A stretch of DNA of 64,000 bases from CBDDGJ01 sp965227805 (GTDB taxonomy: Bacteria > Pseudomonadota > Alphaproteobacteria > RS24), in the NCBI GenBank assembly GCA_965227805.1, contig CBDDGJ010000003.1, positions 620,001 through 684,000 on the forward strand, given 5' to 3'. The notes under the pieces are model-generated. The model did no database searches and had not been told where the DNA came from. It was given only the letters and a program-made list of their open reading frames with translations. Positions 41,483 through 49,641 of this stretch are shown here, piece by piece (position 1 is the stretch's first letter; each line of letters starts with the position of its first letter). The position numbers were made by a program, and so were the translations under genes.

Positions 41483-43042
41483 ATGACAAGCAACGAACAA
41501 CGTAAAGCCCTGCAACGTCAAATATGGCAGATCGCGAATGATGTTCGCGGTGCGGTTGATGGATGGGACTTTAAGCAATATGTGCTTGGCACATTGTTCT
41601 ATCGTTTTATCAGTGAAAACTTTACCAGCTATATTGAGGATGATGATGACAGCATTAACTATGCGGAGCTTTCTGATGATGTGATCGCAGATGAGATCAA
41701 AGACGATGCCATAAAAACCAAAGGCTATTTTATTTATCCAAGCCAGCTATTTGTGAATGTCACAGAAACGGCAAACACCAATGAAAGCTTAAACACAGAC
41801 CTTGCAAAGATATTTTCCGATATTGAAACCTCTGCCAGCGGCTACCCTTCTGAGGGTGACATTAAAGGGCTATTTGCTGACTTTGATACCACCAGTAACC
41901 GCCTTGGTAGCACAGTGAAAGATAAAAACGAGCGCCTAGCAAAAGTGCTCAAAGGTGTCGCAAAGTTAGAGTTTGGAGATTTTCAGGGGAACCAGATTGA
42001 TCTGTTTGGTGATGCCTATGAATTTCTTATCTCCAGCTATGCGGCTAATGCCGGTAAATCTGGAGGTGAGTTTTTCACGCCCCAGCATGTATCAAAGCTG
42101 ATCGCGCAGCTGGCCATGCACAAGCAAGACAGCGTCAATAAAATCTATGACCCCGCTTGCGGTTCTGGTTCGTTACTGCTTCAAGCCAAAAAGCATTTTG
42201 ATAAACACACCATCCAAGATGGTTTTTTCGGGCAGGAGATCAACCATACCACCTATAACCTTGCGCGTATGAACATGTTTCTGCATAATATCAATTATGA
42301 CAAGTTCAATATGCAGCTAGGCAATACGCTTATAAATCCGCATTTTCGCGATGATAAGCCCTTTGATGCGATTGTCTCTAACCCGCCTTATTCGGTGAAA
42401 TGGGTTGGCGCGGATGACCCCACACTAATCAATGATGACCGCTTTGCGCCCGCCGGTGTGCTCGCGCCAAAATCCAAGGCGGATTTTGCCTTTGTGCTAC
42501 ACGCGCTAAGCTATCTTTCCAGCAAAGGCCGCGCAGCGATTGTCTGCTTTCCTGGCATTTTTTACCGTGGTGGTGCAGAGCAAAAAATCCGCAAATATTT
42601 AGTGGATAGTAACTATGTGGAAACAATCATCTCCCTCGCCCCCAATTTGTTTTATGGCACCACCATCGCGGTGACCATTCTGGTGCTGGCGAAAAATAAA
42701 CCAGACACCAATATCCAGTTTATTGATGCTACAGAGGAGCACACATTTTTTGAGAAAGGCACGAACAACAATTTCATGGAAGATAGCCATATTGACAAAA
42801 TTATGGAGCTATTTGATCGCAAGGAGAATGTGCCGCATGTGGCAGCGACTATACGGCAAGAAAAGGTGCAAAAAAATGATTATAACCTCTCAGTCAGTTC
42901 CTATGTGGAAGCGAAGGACACGCGTGAGGTGATTGACATTACCGCGCTGAATGCCGAGATCAAAACCACCATAGGCAAAATCGACCAGTTACGCACTGAT
43001 ATTGACGCCATCATTGCGGAGATTGAGGGAGTAGATGCATGA
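41483..43042 (+). CDS. hsdM: Type I restriction-modification methyltransferase subunit
   Basis: 519 residues, close to the EcoR124 HsdM length. N6-adenine methyltransferase subunit (M2S complex with HsdS). N-terminal helical domain (IWQIANDVRGAVDGWDFKQY), SAM motif I IYDPACGSGSLLLQAKKH, catalytic motif IV AIVSNPPYSVKW, and AGKSGGEFFTPQHVSKLI. The stop overlaps the fic start (ATGA). The gene is intact, so methylation could persist although restriction is lost. Confidence 0.96.
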   Translation: MTSNEQRKALQRQIWQIANDVRGAVDGWDFKQYVLGTLFYRFISENFTSYIEDDDDSINYAELSDDVIADEIKDDAIKTKGYFIYPSQLFVNVTETANTNESLNTDLAKIFSDIETSASGYPSEGDIKGLFADFDTTSNRLGSTVKDKNERLAKVLKGVAKLEFGDFQGNQIDLFGDAYEFLISSYAANAGKSGGEFFTPQHVSKLIAQLAMHKQDSVNKIYDPACGSGSLLLQAKKHFDKHTIQDGFFGQEINHTTYNLARMNMFLHNINYDKFNMQLGNTLINPHFRDDKPFDAIVSNPPYSVKWVGADDPTLINDDRFAPAGVLAPKSKADFAFVLHALSYLSSKGRAAIVCFPGIFYRGGAEQKIRKYLVDSNYVETIISLAPNLFYGTTIAVTILVLAKNKPDTNIQFIDATEEHTFFEKGTNNNFMEDSHIDKIMELFDRKENVPHVAATIRQEKVQKNDYNLSVSSYVEAKDTREVIDITALNAEIKTTIGKIDQLRTDIDAIIAEIEGVDA

Positions 43043-43644
43043 TAGTGGATAACAAATTAAACATCACCAATCAGGTTGATCTAGCTAAAGCAGAAGAAAA
43101 AATCAGCAAGCAAAAGGCCAAACAGCTGTTTGATTCTGGCGACCTTGATAAGGCGGAGATTGGCACATTTAAGGGATTATCTTTTATTCATGCCTATTTA
43201 TTTGATGCGATCTACGATTTTGCAGGGAAAATACGCGATGTGAATATCGCCAAAGGTGATTTTCGGTTTGCCCCAGTCATGTATCTTGAAGCCTCACTGA
43301 GCCATATCGACACCATGCCGCAAAATGGCTTTGATCAGATTATTGAGAAATATGTGGAGATGAATATTGCGCACCCTTTTCGAGAGGGCAATGGGCGCGC
43401 CACGCGTATTTGGTTGGATCTGATACTCAAAACAGAGCTACAACAAGTGATTGATTGGAATATGGTGGATAAAGAGGAATATCTCGCCGCTATGCAGCGG
43501 AGTGTCGTGAAGGATGTTGAGATTAAAGCCTTACTGAAGCGCGCGCTCACTGACCAGATTGATGACCGCTCCTTATTTATGAAGGGTATCGATGTCAGCT
43601 ATTACTATGAAGGCTATAGCGAATTTAAGACCGAGGATCTATAG
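43039..43644 (+). CDS. fic: Fic family protein (class III AMP-transferase type)
   Basis: 201 residues. The Fic motif reads HPFREGNGRATR, matching HxFx(D/E)GNGRxxR, so AMP transfer to a target hydroxyl is expected. Near the C-terminus SYYYEG fits the (S/T)xxxE(G/N) autoinhibitory helix of class III Fic proteins such as the Neisseria one. It overlaps hsdM and lies two bases before hsdS, so it belongs to the restriction-modification operon. Fic genes inserted here are common in EcoR124-type loci; their role there is not established. Confidence 0.92.
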   Translation: MIVDNKLNITNQVDLAKAEEKISKQKAKQLFDSGDLDKAEIGTFKGLSFIHAYLFDAIYDFAGKIRDVNIAKGDFRFAPVMYLEASLSHIDTMPQNGFDQIIEKYVEMNIAHPFREGNGRATRIWLDLILKTELQQVIDWNMVDKEEYLAAMQRSVVKDVEIKALLKRALTDQIDDRSLFMKGIDVSYYYEGYSEFKTEDL

Positions 43645-43646
43645 TC

Positions 43647-44828
43647 ATGAGCTATTTAGAAAAATTACTGGATGGCGCGGCGGTGGCGTGGTTGCCTCTT
43701 GGGCAAGTATGTGATTTCAAAAATGGCTTTGCATTTAAAAGCAACTTATTCAGGGATTCAGGGCTCCCGATAATCAGGATAACGAATGTGGATGGCAAAA
43801 ACATTAATTTGTCTGACGTGAAATATTTTAATCCAGATGATTATAGAGAAAACACAAAATCTTATGAAGTTGTTAAGGGCGACATTCTTGTGGCAATGTC
43901 TGGTGCTACCACTGGGAAGGTTGGCTTTTATGATCATGAAAAAATTGCATACCTCAATCAGCGCGTAGGGAAGTTTCTGCCAAAAAAAAGTAGGCTCAAT
44001 AATCGATATTTGTTTCATTATCTTTTATCAAAAATGGAAGCGATTTATGTGCTTGCTGGTGGAGGTGCTCAGCCAAACTTAAGCTCAAACGCACTAATGG
44101 CGAAAATTCAAATCCCCATTGCATGCCCCGATAATCCCGAGAAATCACTAGCAATACAATCCGAGATTGTGCGGATTTTGGACGCATTTACCGCCCTTAC
44201 AGCCGAGCTTACAGCCGAGCTTACAGCCGAGCTTGCCATGCGCAAAAAACAATACAACTATTATCGTGACCAACTCCTTACGTTTGATGAGGATGAAGTG
44301 GAATGGAAACCACTTGAACAAATTGCAAAAGTTAAACATGGCAAAGACTGGAAGAAACTTGGTGATGGGGATATTCCAGTTTACGGATCGGGTGGAGTGA
44401 TGGAGCATGTAGACACTTACGCTTATGATAAGCCTACCGTGCTCATTCCGAGAAAAGGTTCAATCATGAATATTTTTTACGTTGAAACACCATTTTGGAA
44501 TGTAGATACGATCTATTACACTGAGATAGACGAAGATCAGGTACTTCCAAAGTTTCTATACTACTATTTTACAACTATTGATTTGATGGCTTTAGATACT
44601 GGCTCAGGCAGACCTAGCCTAACTCAAGCTGTTCTAAACAGAATTGATATACCGATACCATCCAAAACGGAACAAGCCCGCATCGTTTCCATTCTCGACA
44701 AATTCGATGCGCTGACTAATTCTATTCAAGAAGGCTTGCCGCGTGAAATTGAGCTACGCCAAAAGCAATATGAATATTACCGTGATTTGCTCTTGAACTT
44801 CCCTAAATCAGCGGAGGCAGCGGCATAA
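43647..44828 (+). CDS. hsdS: Type I restriction-modification specificity subunit
   Basis: 393 residues. Two target-recognition domains (about 12-170, beginning WLPLGQVCDFKNGFAFKS, and about 215-370, beginning WKPLEQIAKVKHGKDWKKLG), each followed by a coiled-coil spacer (MRKKQYNYYRDQLL, LRQKQYEYYRDLLL). The central spacer has three TAEL repeats (44199-44234), the feature that sets the gap between half-sites in the EcoR124 family. The gene seems intact. The DNA target cannot be deduced. Confidence 0.95.
   Translation: MSYLEKLLDGAAVAWLPLGQVCDFKNGFAFKSNLFRDSGLPIIRITNVDGKNINLSDVKYFNPDDYRENTKSYEVVKGDILVAMSGATTGKVGFYDHEKIAYLNQRVGKFLPKKSRLNNRYLFHYLLSKMEAIYVLAGGGAQPNLSSNALMAKIQIPIACPDNPEKSLAIQSEIVRILDAFTALTAELTAELTAELAMRKKQYNYYRDQLLTFDEDEVEWKPLEQIAKVKHGKDWKKLGDGDIPVYGSGGVMEHVDTYAYDKPTVLIPRKGSIMNIFYVETPFWNVDTIYYTEIDEDQVLPKFLYYYFTTIDLMALDTGSGRPSLTQAVLNRIDIPIPSKTEQARIVSILDKFDALTNSIQEGLPREIELRQKQYEYYRDLLLNFPKSAEAAA
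44199..44234 (+). repeat. Three 12-bp repeats encoding TAEL in hsdS
   Basis: ACAGCCGAGCTT is present three times in perfect tandem at 44199, 44211 and 44223. In EcoR124I and EcoR124II two versus three TAEL repeats change the spacing of the recognition sequence from six to seven bases. The exact identity of the units here makes slippage likely. Confidence 0.95.
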
Positions 44829-44894
44829 TATGAGTAAGACACTTACAGAAATAGCGCTACAAGTGATGGTCAACCCCCAATTTATGTTCCACTT

Positions 44895-45770
44895 TTAAGT
44901 TAGTAATTGTTCTGTTTTGTTTGGTTTTTTGTTTATCTGTTCAGGTCCATGGAGCGTAGCGGAATGGGGCTGAACAGATAAACGCGCCATTGGGGCTGGT
45001 GGACGGTATCCAAGGGAGCTGTGCGGTCTGATATGGTTGTAATGGTTACGCCAATCCTCAATAATGATTTGCGCCTCCATGAGCGTATAGAACAATTCAC
45101 CATTGAGCAGTTCATCACGTAATCGGCCATTAAAGCTTTCATTATAGCCGTTCTCCCATGGACTTCCTGGTTCAATATAGGATGTCTTCACCTTCAGCTT
45201 GTGTAACCACTCTTTCAATGTGCTGGCGGTGAATTCACTACCATTATCCGAACGAATATACGCGGGCATACCATGCTTTAGGAATAAATCGCTTAAGACA
45301 TCCAACACATCATCACTATCGAGGCGGTAATCAACACGGATAGCAAGACATTGACGCGTGAACTCATCAATCACCGTCAACATGCGTATCTTCTTACCAT
45401 TGCTAAGACGATCCGCTACAAAATCATAGCTCCAGACATGGTTCGCCCAGCAGGGGCGGAGACGGATACAAGAGCCATCATTGAGGTATAAACGACCACG
45501 TTTCTTCTGCTTTTTCGGGACTTTCAGTCCTTCCTCACGCCAGATGCGTTCCACGCGCTTGTGATTGACCTGCCAGCCTTGGGTGCGTAATAACGCGGTA
45601 ATACGCTTGTAACCATAGCGGCCATAGCGGTGTGCCAAGCAGATGATATCCTCACGAAGGCGTCCTTCATCATCGGGGGGGCGTTTTTTATAGCGCTGAA
45701 CACAGCGGCACACGCCAAGCGCATCACATGCACGACGTTCAGATATGCCATAGCGTTGCTGAGACTGCAC
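44895..45770 (-). CDS. IS3-family transposase, OrfB
   Basis: 291 residues. HTH_21 region (RRACDALGVCRCVQRYKKRP) and rve core with the DDE triad: VWSYDFVADRLSNGKKIRML, YIRSDNGSEFTA, PGSPWENGYNESFNGRLRDE, then HYNHIRPHSSLGYRPPAP. The minus-1 frame extends upstream into the end of orfA (KLLSAERKRRCVV), as expected for a frameshifted OrfAB product. It appears intact. A fragment of a related orfB lies at 1893-1972. Confidence 0.92.
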   Translation of the reverse strand: MQSQQRYGISERRACDALGVCRCVQRYKKRPPDDEGRLREDIICLAHRYGRYGYKRITALLRTQGWQVNHKRVERIWREEGLKVPKKQKKRGRLYLNDGSCIRLRPCWANHVWSYDFVADRLSNGKKIRMLTVIDEFTRQCLAIRVDYRLDSDDVLDVLSDLFLKHGMPAYIRSDNGSEFTASTLKEWLHKLKVKTSYIEPGSPWENGYNESFNGRLRDELLNGELFYTLMEAQIIIEDWRNHYNHIRPHSSLGYRPPAPMARLSVQPHSATLHGPEQINKKPNKTEQLLT

Positions 45771-45796
45771 GACACAACGACGCTTCCGTTCAGCGC

Positions 45797-46075
45797 TTAG
45801 AAGTTTCCCTCGGCTGCATCTTTCAATATCTGTTTATCTAGTGTAAGATCAGCCACCACACGCTTTAAACGGGCATTCTCAGATTCTAACGCCTTAAGAC
45901 GCTTCGCTTGGCTCACCTGCATCCCCCCATAAGCCTTACGCCATTTGTAATACGTCGCATCCGATATGCCAAGCGCACGGCATATCTCATCAATACTCTT
46001 ACCATGACCAGAAAGCACCTCTGCCTCCCTAAGTTTGCGAATAATCTGTTCCGGTTTATGGCGTAATTTACTCAT
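45797..46075 (-). CDS. IS3-family transposase, OrfA
   Basis: 92 residues. Helix-turn-helix (HKPEQIIRKLREAEVLSGHG, RALGISDATYYKWRKAYGGM) and a zipper segment (KALESENARLKRVVADLTLD). It ends DAAEGNF-stop, where frameshifting into orfB would occur. It appears intact. Not closely similar to the OrfA at 37196. Confidence 0.92.
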   Translation of the reverse strand: MSKLRHKPEQIIRKLREAEVLSGHGKSIDEICRALGISDATYYKWRKAYGGMQVSQAKRLKALESENARLKRVVADLTLDKQILKDAAEGNF

Positions 46076-46217
46076 ATATAACTCCTATAATTTAATCAAA
46101 TATTCTACCCTAAAAACGAGATAAATAATGGAACTAATTATAGGGGGTGGGTCACCGTAAAGCGCTTGCTTGATAACTTAACCAATAATTATGGCTTCCA
46201 GCAGCAAAAGGAACAAC

Positions 46218-48369
46218 ATGACTAAAGACACGAAACCTATTGCAGAATCAAACTGTTTTATTGTTCTCAATAAATATACCAGAGCGTGGGAAGCCGCCGA
46301 GAGCTACCAATCTGAAAGTGATTTGGAGCGTGAGCTTGTTGAAGACCTGCGCAAGCAAGGCTATGAGTTTCTCCCTGACCTGAAGACGCCAGAAGCGATG
46401 CTTGCAAATGTGCGGGTGCAGTTGCAGGCGTTGAATGATGTGGCGTTCTCAGATGCAGAATGGCAGCGCTTTGTTGAAACCTACCTAGACAAGCCCAGTG
46501 ATAGCATCATCGATAAGACGCGCAAAATCCATGATGATTATATCTATGATTTTGTGTTTGATGATGGTCGCATCCAGAACATCTATCTTTCCGCAAAATG
46601 CTCTGGGTGCTGACACGACCGCCAGTGTTTTCGGGCGAGAGCTGCACTCTTATGTGATCACCGATGCGATTCGTGATGAGAAGGTTCTGAAGTTCAAGGT
46701 GGACTACAATGATGTGCGCCCTCAATTTAAGGCTATCGAAGCCGAGCAGGATTTAGATAAGCTCACTGCCGCTGAAACCAAGAAAGCGTTGCTACATCCA
46801 GAGCGTATTCGTGAAATATCAGACTATATCTTAAGTAATTATCGTCATAAGACCCATCGCCTTCAAGGTGGCAATAAGGGCTTTAATGCCATGTTTGCCG
46901 TGAGCAGTGTGGATGCTGCGAAGCGTTACTATGAAACACTTAACGCATTGCAGGCTGAGAGTGATAAGCGGCTTAAGATTGCCACTATATTTTCATTCGC
47001 CGCCAATGAAGAACAAAATGCAGTGGGTGAGATTGAAGATGAAAGCTTTGATGTTTCCGCCATGAATAGCAATGCGAAGGATTTTTTAGGCGCGGCTATA
47101 AACGATTACAATGCTTACTTTACAACCAATTTTAGCGTGGATAGCAAAGGATTTCAGGACTATTATCGTGATTTAGCCAAGCGCGTGAAGTCTAAAGAAA
47201 TTGATTTGATTATCGTAGTTGGTATGTTTCTCACCGGCTTTGATGCACCAACGCTCAATACTCTATTTGTTGATAAAAATCTGCGCTATCACGGCTTGCT
47301 GCAAGCGTTTTCGCGCACCAACCGTATTTATGATGCCACCAAAACCTTTGGGAATATCGTCACTTTCCGTGATCTGGAGCAAGCGACGATTGATGCTATT
47401 ACCCTATTTGGTGACAAGAACACTAAGAATGTAGTGCTTGAAAAAAGTTATAAGGAGTATATGGATGGCTTCATCGATGCCATGACTGGTGAAGCGCGAC
47501 GTGGCTTCATCGATGTGGTGAGAGAGTTAGAGCAGCACTTTGCAAACCCAGACGCTATCGAGACAGAGTCTGACAAAAAAGCCTTTGTCAAACTGTTTGG
47601 AGAATATCTGCGCGTGGAAAATATACTACAGAACTATGATGAGTTTGCAAGCCTCAAGGATTTACAAAATATTGATATCAACGATGCGAAGGTTGTAGAG
47701 ACATTTAAATCAGAGCATCATTTGAGCGATGAGGATTTCACAGCTTTAGCCGCAATTAATATGCCTGCTGAACGTAAAATACAGGATTATCGCTCTACCT
47801 ATAATGATATCCGAGATTGGCTGCGCCGCGAGAAGGATGCTCAGGCACAAGAAGCATCAACTATCGAGTGGGATGATGTGGTGTTTGAGGTGGATCTGCT
47901 TAAATCTCAAGAAATTAATCTGGATTATATCTTGGAACAGATTTTTGAAAATAATAAGAAGGTGAAAGATAAAACAGCATTGGTTGAGAATGTTCGCCGC
48001 ATGATTCGCGCCAGTATTGGCAACCGTGCGAAAGAAAGCCTCCTTGTTGATTTTATTAACCAAACAGATCTTGATAAGCTAGGCGATAAGGCCAGTGTAA
48101 TCGATGCCTTCTTTACATTTGCTCAGGCAGAACAACGGCGCGAGGTCGAGGAACTTATCAATAACGAGAAGCTAAATGCAGACGAAGCTAAACGCTATAT
48201 CGCCACCTCCATTAAACGCGAATATGCCAGTGATAATGGCACAGAGCTGAATGCTATTTTGCCTAAGATGAGCCCGCTTAATCCTGAATACTTGACGAAA
48301 AAACGAAGTGTTTTCCAGAAAATCTCAGCATTTGTTGAAAAATTCAAGGGTGTCGGTGGACAGATCTAA
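46218..48369 (+). pseudogene. hsdR: Type I restriction subunit HsdR with internal deletion and frameshift
   Basis: ATG 46218. Residues 1-124 (MTKDTKPIAESNCFIVLNKY to DFVFDDGRIQNIYL) match the start of EcoR124-type HsdR. At about 46590 the frame shifts and resumes QNALGADTTASVFGRELHSY, then continues about 590 residues through the second helicase domain (IDLIIVVGMFLTGFDAPTLN, LLQAFSRTNRIYDATKTFGN) to EKFKGVGGQI. Against the 1038-residue EcoR124 protein about 320 residues are missing, roughly 125-450. That span holds the PD-(D/E)xK nuclease, Walker A and the DEAD-type box. No restriction is expected. Confidence 0.9.
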
Positions 48370-48398
48370 AGCCTCTTCTGCTCACGCTCCAGAGCCTT

Positions 48399-48510
48399 TA
48401 TCTGTTCATCCCCATTCCGTTACGCTCCATGGCGCTGAACAGGTAAACAAAAACCAAACAAGACGGACCAATTACTAACTTAAACGCGGAACATAAATTG
48501 GGGGTTGACT
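48399..48510 (+). mobile_element. Solo end fragment of the IS3 element
   Basis: About 112 bases matching, in reverse orientation, the orfB-proximal end of the element at 44867. It includes the TTTATCTGTTCA / CTGAACAGG inverted pair, CCAATTACTAACTTAA and the terminal CATAAATTGGGGGTTGAC. No transposase part remains. It lies between the hsdR pseudogene and the CDI locus and may mark a recombination or deletion end point. Confidence 0.8.
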
Positions 48511-48594
48511 ATCTTTTGAGCCTTCGCGTTTAGATTAGAAATATAGCCTCGCTTATGTCTGTCTATGTGTAACATTTACATGGTAATGGCTCTA

Positions 48595-48909
48595 TCAGCG
48601 TCTCTGAAGCAAGCGCCTGACGCGAGCGAGAGGTTCACCATTGTTACAACTATTAGCCGCCTCAGCAAGCTTGTAAGTATCATAGGCAATAAGCCCTTTG
48701 TCTATTACTTCAAGGGCAACCACAGCTACCGGAATAAGGAAAAGCGCATTATTTTCTGCGGCGATTGTTGCGTTTGTTGTGCCTATGGCGATGTCATGTG
48801 CGTCGGCGCCGGTGGCGGTATAAACAGGCAAAGCAGCAAAAGCAGGCGTAACACCCTGCCCCAAAAGCAAAGACAGACTAGTCAATAGTGTGATAAATAA
48901 ATGGGGCAT
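48595..48909 (-). pseudogene. Orphan CdiA tip module, truncated
   Basis: 104 residues from ATG 48909; the frame is open to 48960. Begins with a signal-like stretch (MPHLFITLLTSLSLLLGQGV, then TPAFA). Next TATGADAHDIAIGTTNATIA and AENNAL repeat almost exactly the pretoxin region of the large CdiA (TATGADAKDIAIGTTNAKTA, AENNAL), also at the DNA level. After AENN a different sequence follows (IPVAVVALEVIDKGLIAYDT, YKLAEAANS) that ends early in an Arg-rich tail, probably by frameshift. Orphan CdiA-CT modules downstream of the main pair are typical of CDI loci. Confidence 0.7.
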
Positions 48910-49002
48910 GTTTCTTACAGTTTCCTTATATTCTCGGGTTAATTTTATTGCCAAATGCATCCTGCATAAACCAAAGCTTAATAGAAAGACAGGAAATATA
49001 AA

Positions 49003-49635
49003 CTAACTAATCTTAAATTGGATAGCTGAACCGTCAGGTGTATCCTTTATCTGTTTCGCAATATTCGCTCTAATGCGCATACCTCGTTCGCAATCTACTG
49101 CAAAGAGATTATTAATTTCAAATGCTCCACCCGCCACAAAAGGTATTTTGGGGATTAATCGATCGTTAATTTTAAGTTGACCATTCACTGTTTGCCATTG
49201 TTTTGCTAAAGGATATCCCGTTAAAAAATTATAGTCTTTGAGAATAAGTGAAGCCCACTCGTCAAGCGATGCAGCCAAGGTTTCAAATTTTCCTGTTTCA
49301 GGATCGAATGTTTTTACTTTTGATTCTGAAATACAAAACTGAACTCCAAAAATATCTTGAGCAAAAAATATCACTTTTTTATCCAACCAACTATATTCTG
49401 ATCGCCAACCTTCTAAAGCATTCCAAGCTATTAAATTAGGGTAGTATTCAGGATTAGTTGAATATACTTGAAGTGCCTGTTCAAATGCAAAAAAACCATT
49501 CTTTTTAGAAAGCATACCATATAACTCTTGGCCAATTTCACTAGAAAATAGCCTACCCGTTATCTCATCTATCACAGGTACCCGTTCTGAAAATAATTGA
49601 TTGGAAATTGATATAAGCTTTGCAATCGCTCCCAT
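49003..49635 (-). CDS. cdiI: SMI1/KNR4 (SUKH-like) family protein, probable CDI immunity protein
   Basis: 210 residues. The conserved central block (KKVIFFAQDIFGVQFCISES, FDPETGKFETLAASLDEWAS, LTGYPLAKQWQ) and the C-terminal IPFVAGGAFEINNLFAVDCE are the pattern of SMI1/KNR4-type proteins. Starts six bases after the cdiA stop on the same strand, the position of the cognate immunity gene. It should bind and neutralise the NucA/NucB-type DNase at the CdiA C-terminus in the cytoplasm of kin cells. Pairing is inferred from position. Confidence 0.82.
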   Translation of the reverse strand: MGAIAKLISISNQLFSERVPVIDEITGRLFSSEIGQELYGMLSKKNGFFAFEQALQVYSTNPEYYPNLIAWNALEGWRSEYSWLDKKVIFFAQDIFGVQFCISESKVKTFDPETGKFETLAASLDEWASLILKDYNFLTGYPLAKQWQTVNGQLKINDRLIPKIPFVAGGAFEINNLFAVDCERGMRIRANIAKQIKDTPDGSAIQFKIS

Positions 49636-49641
49636 GAGTAG

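Larger units (their letters stand above)
44867..46154 (-). mobile_element. IS3-family insertion sequence, about 1.29 kb
   Basis: Contains orfB (44895-45770) and orfA (45797-46075) on the minus strand. The ends are imperfect inverted repeats: TGGTCAACCCCCAATTTATG at the left and, read inward, TGACCCACCCCCTATAATTA at the right, both followed by GTTCC. No short target duplication flanks it, in line with deletion of neighbouring DNA. A partial second copy of the orfB-side end lies at 48399-48510 in the opposite orientation. Confidence 0.85.
44830..46219 (+). pseudogene. AAA-type ATPase gene of the restriction locus, interior replaced by IS3
   Basis: The first codons after hsdS read MSKTLTEIALQ (44830-44862). 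On the far side of the IS3 element the same strand resumes with VKRLLDNLTNNYGFQQQKEQ, HD and stop, overlapping the hsdR start. The N-terminal residues match the start of ATP-binding proteins found between hsdS and hsdR in related loci (from memory of the family). Nearly the whole coding region is missing, so this is deletion with insertion and not a clean IS hop. Confidence 0.6.
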
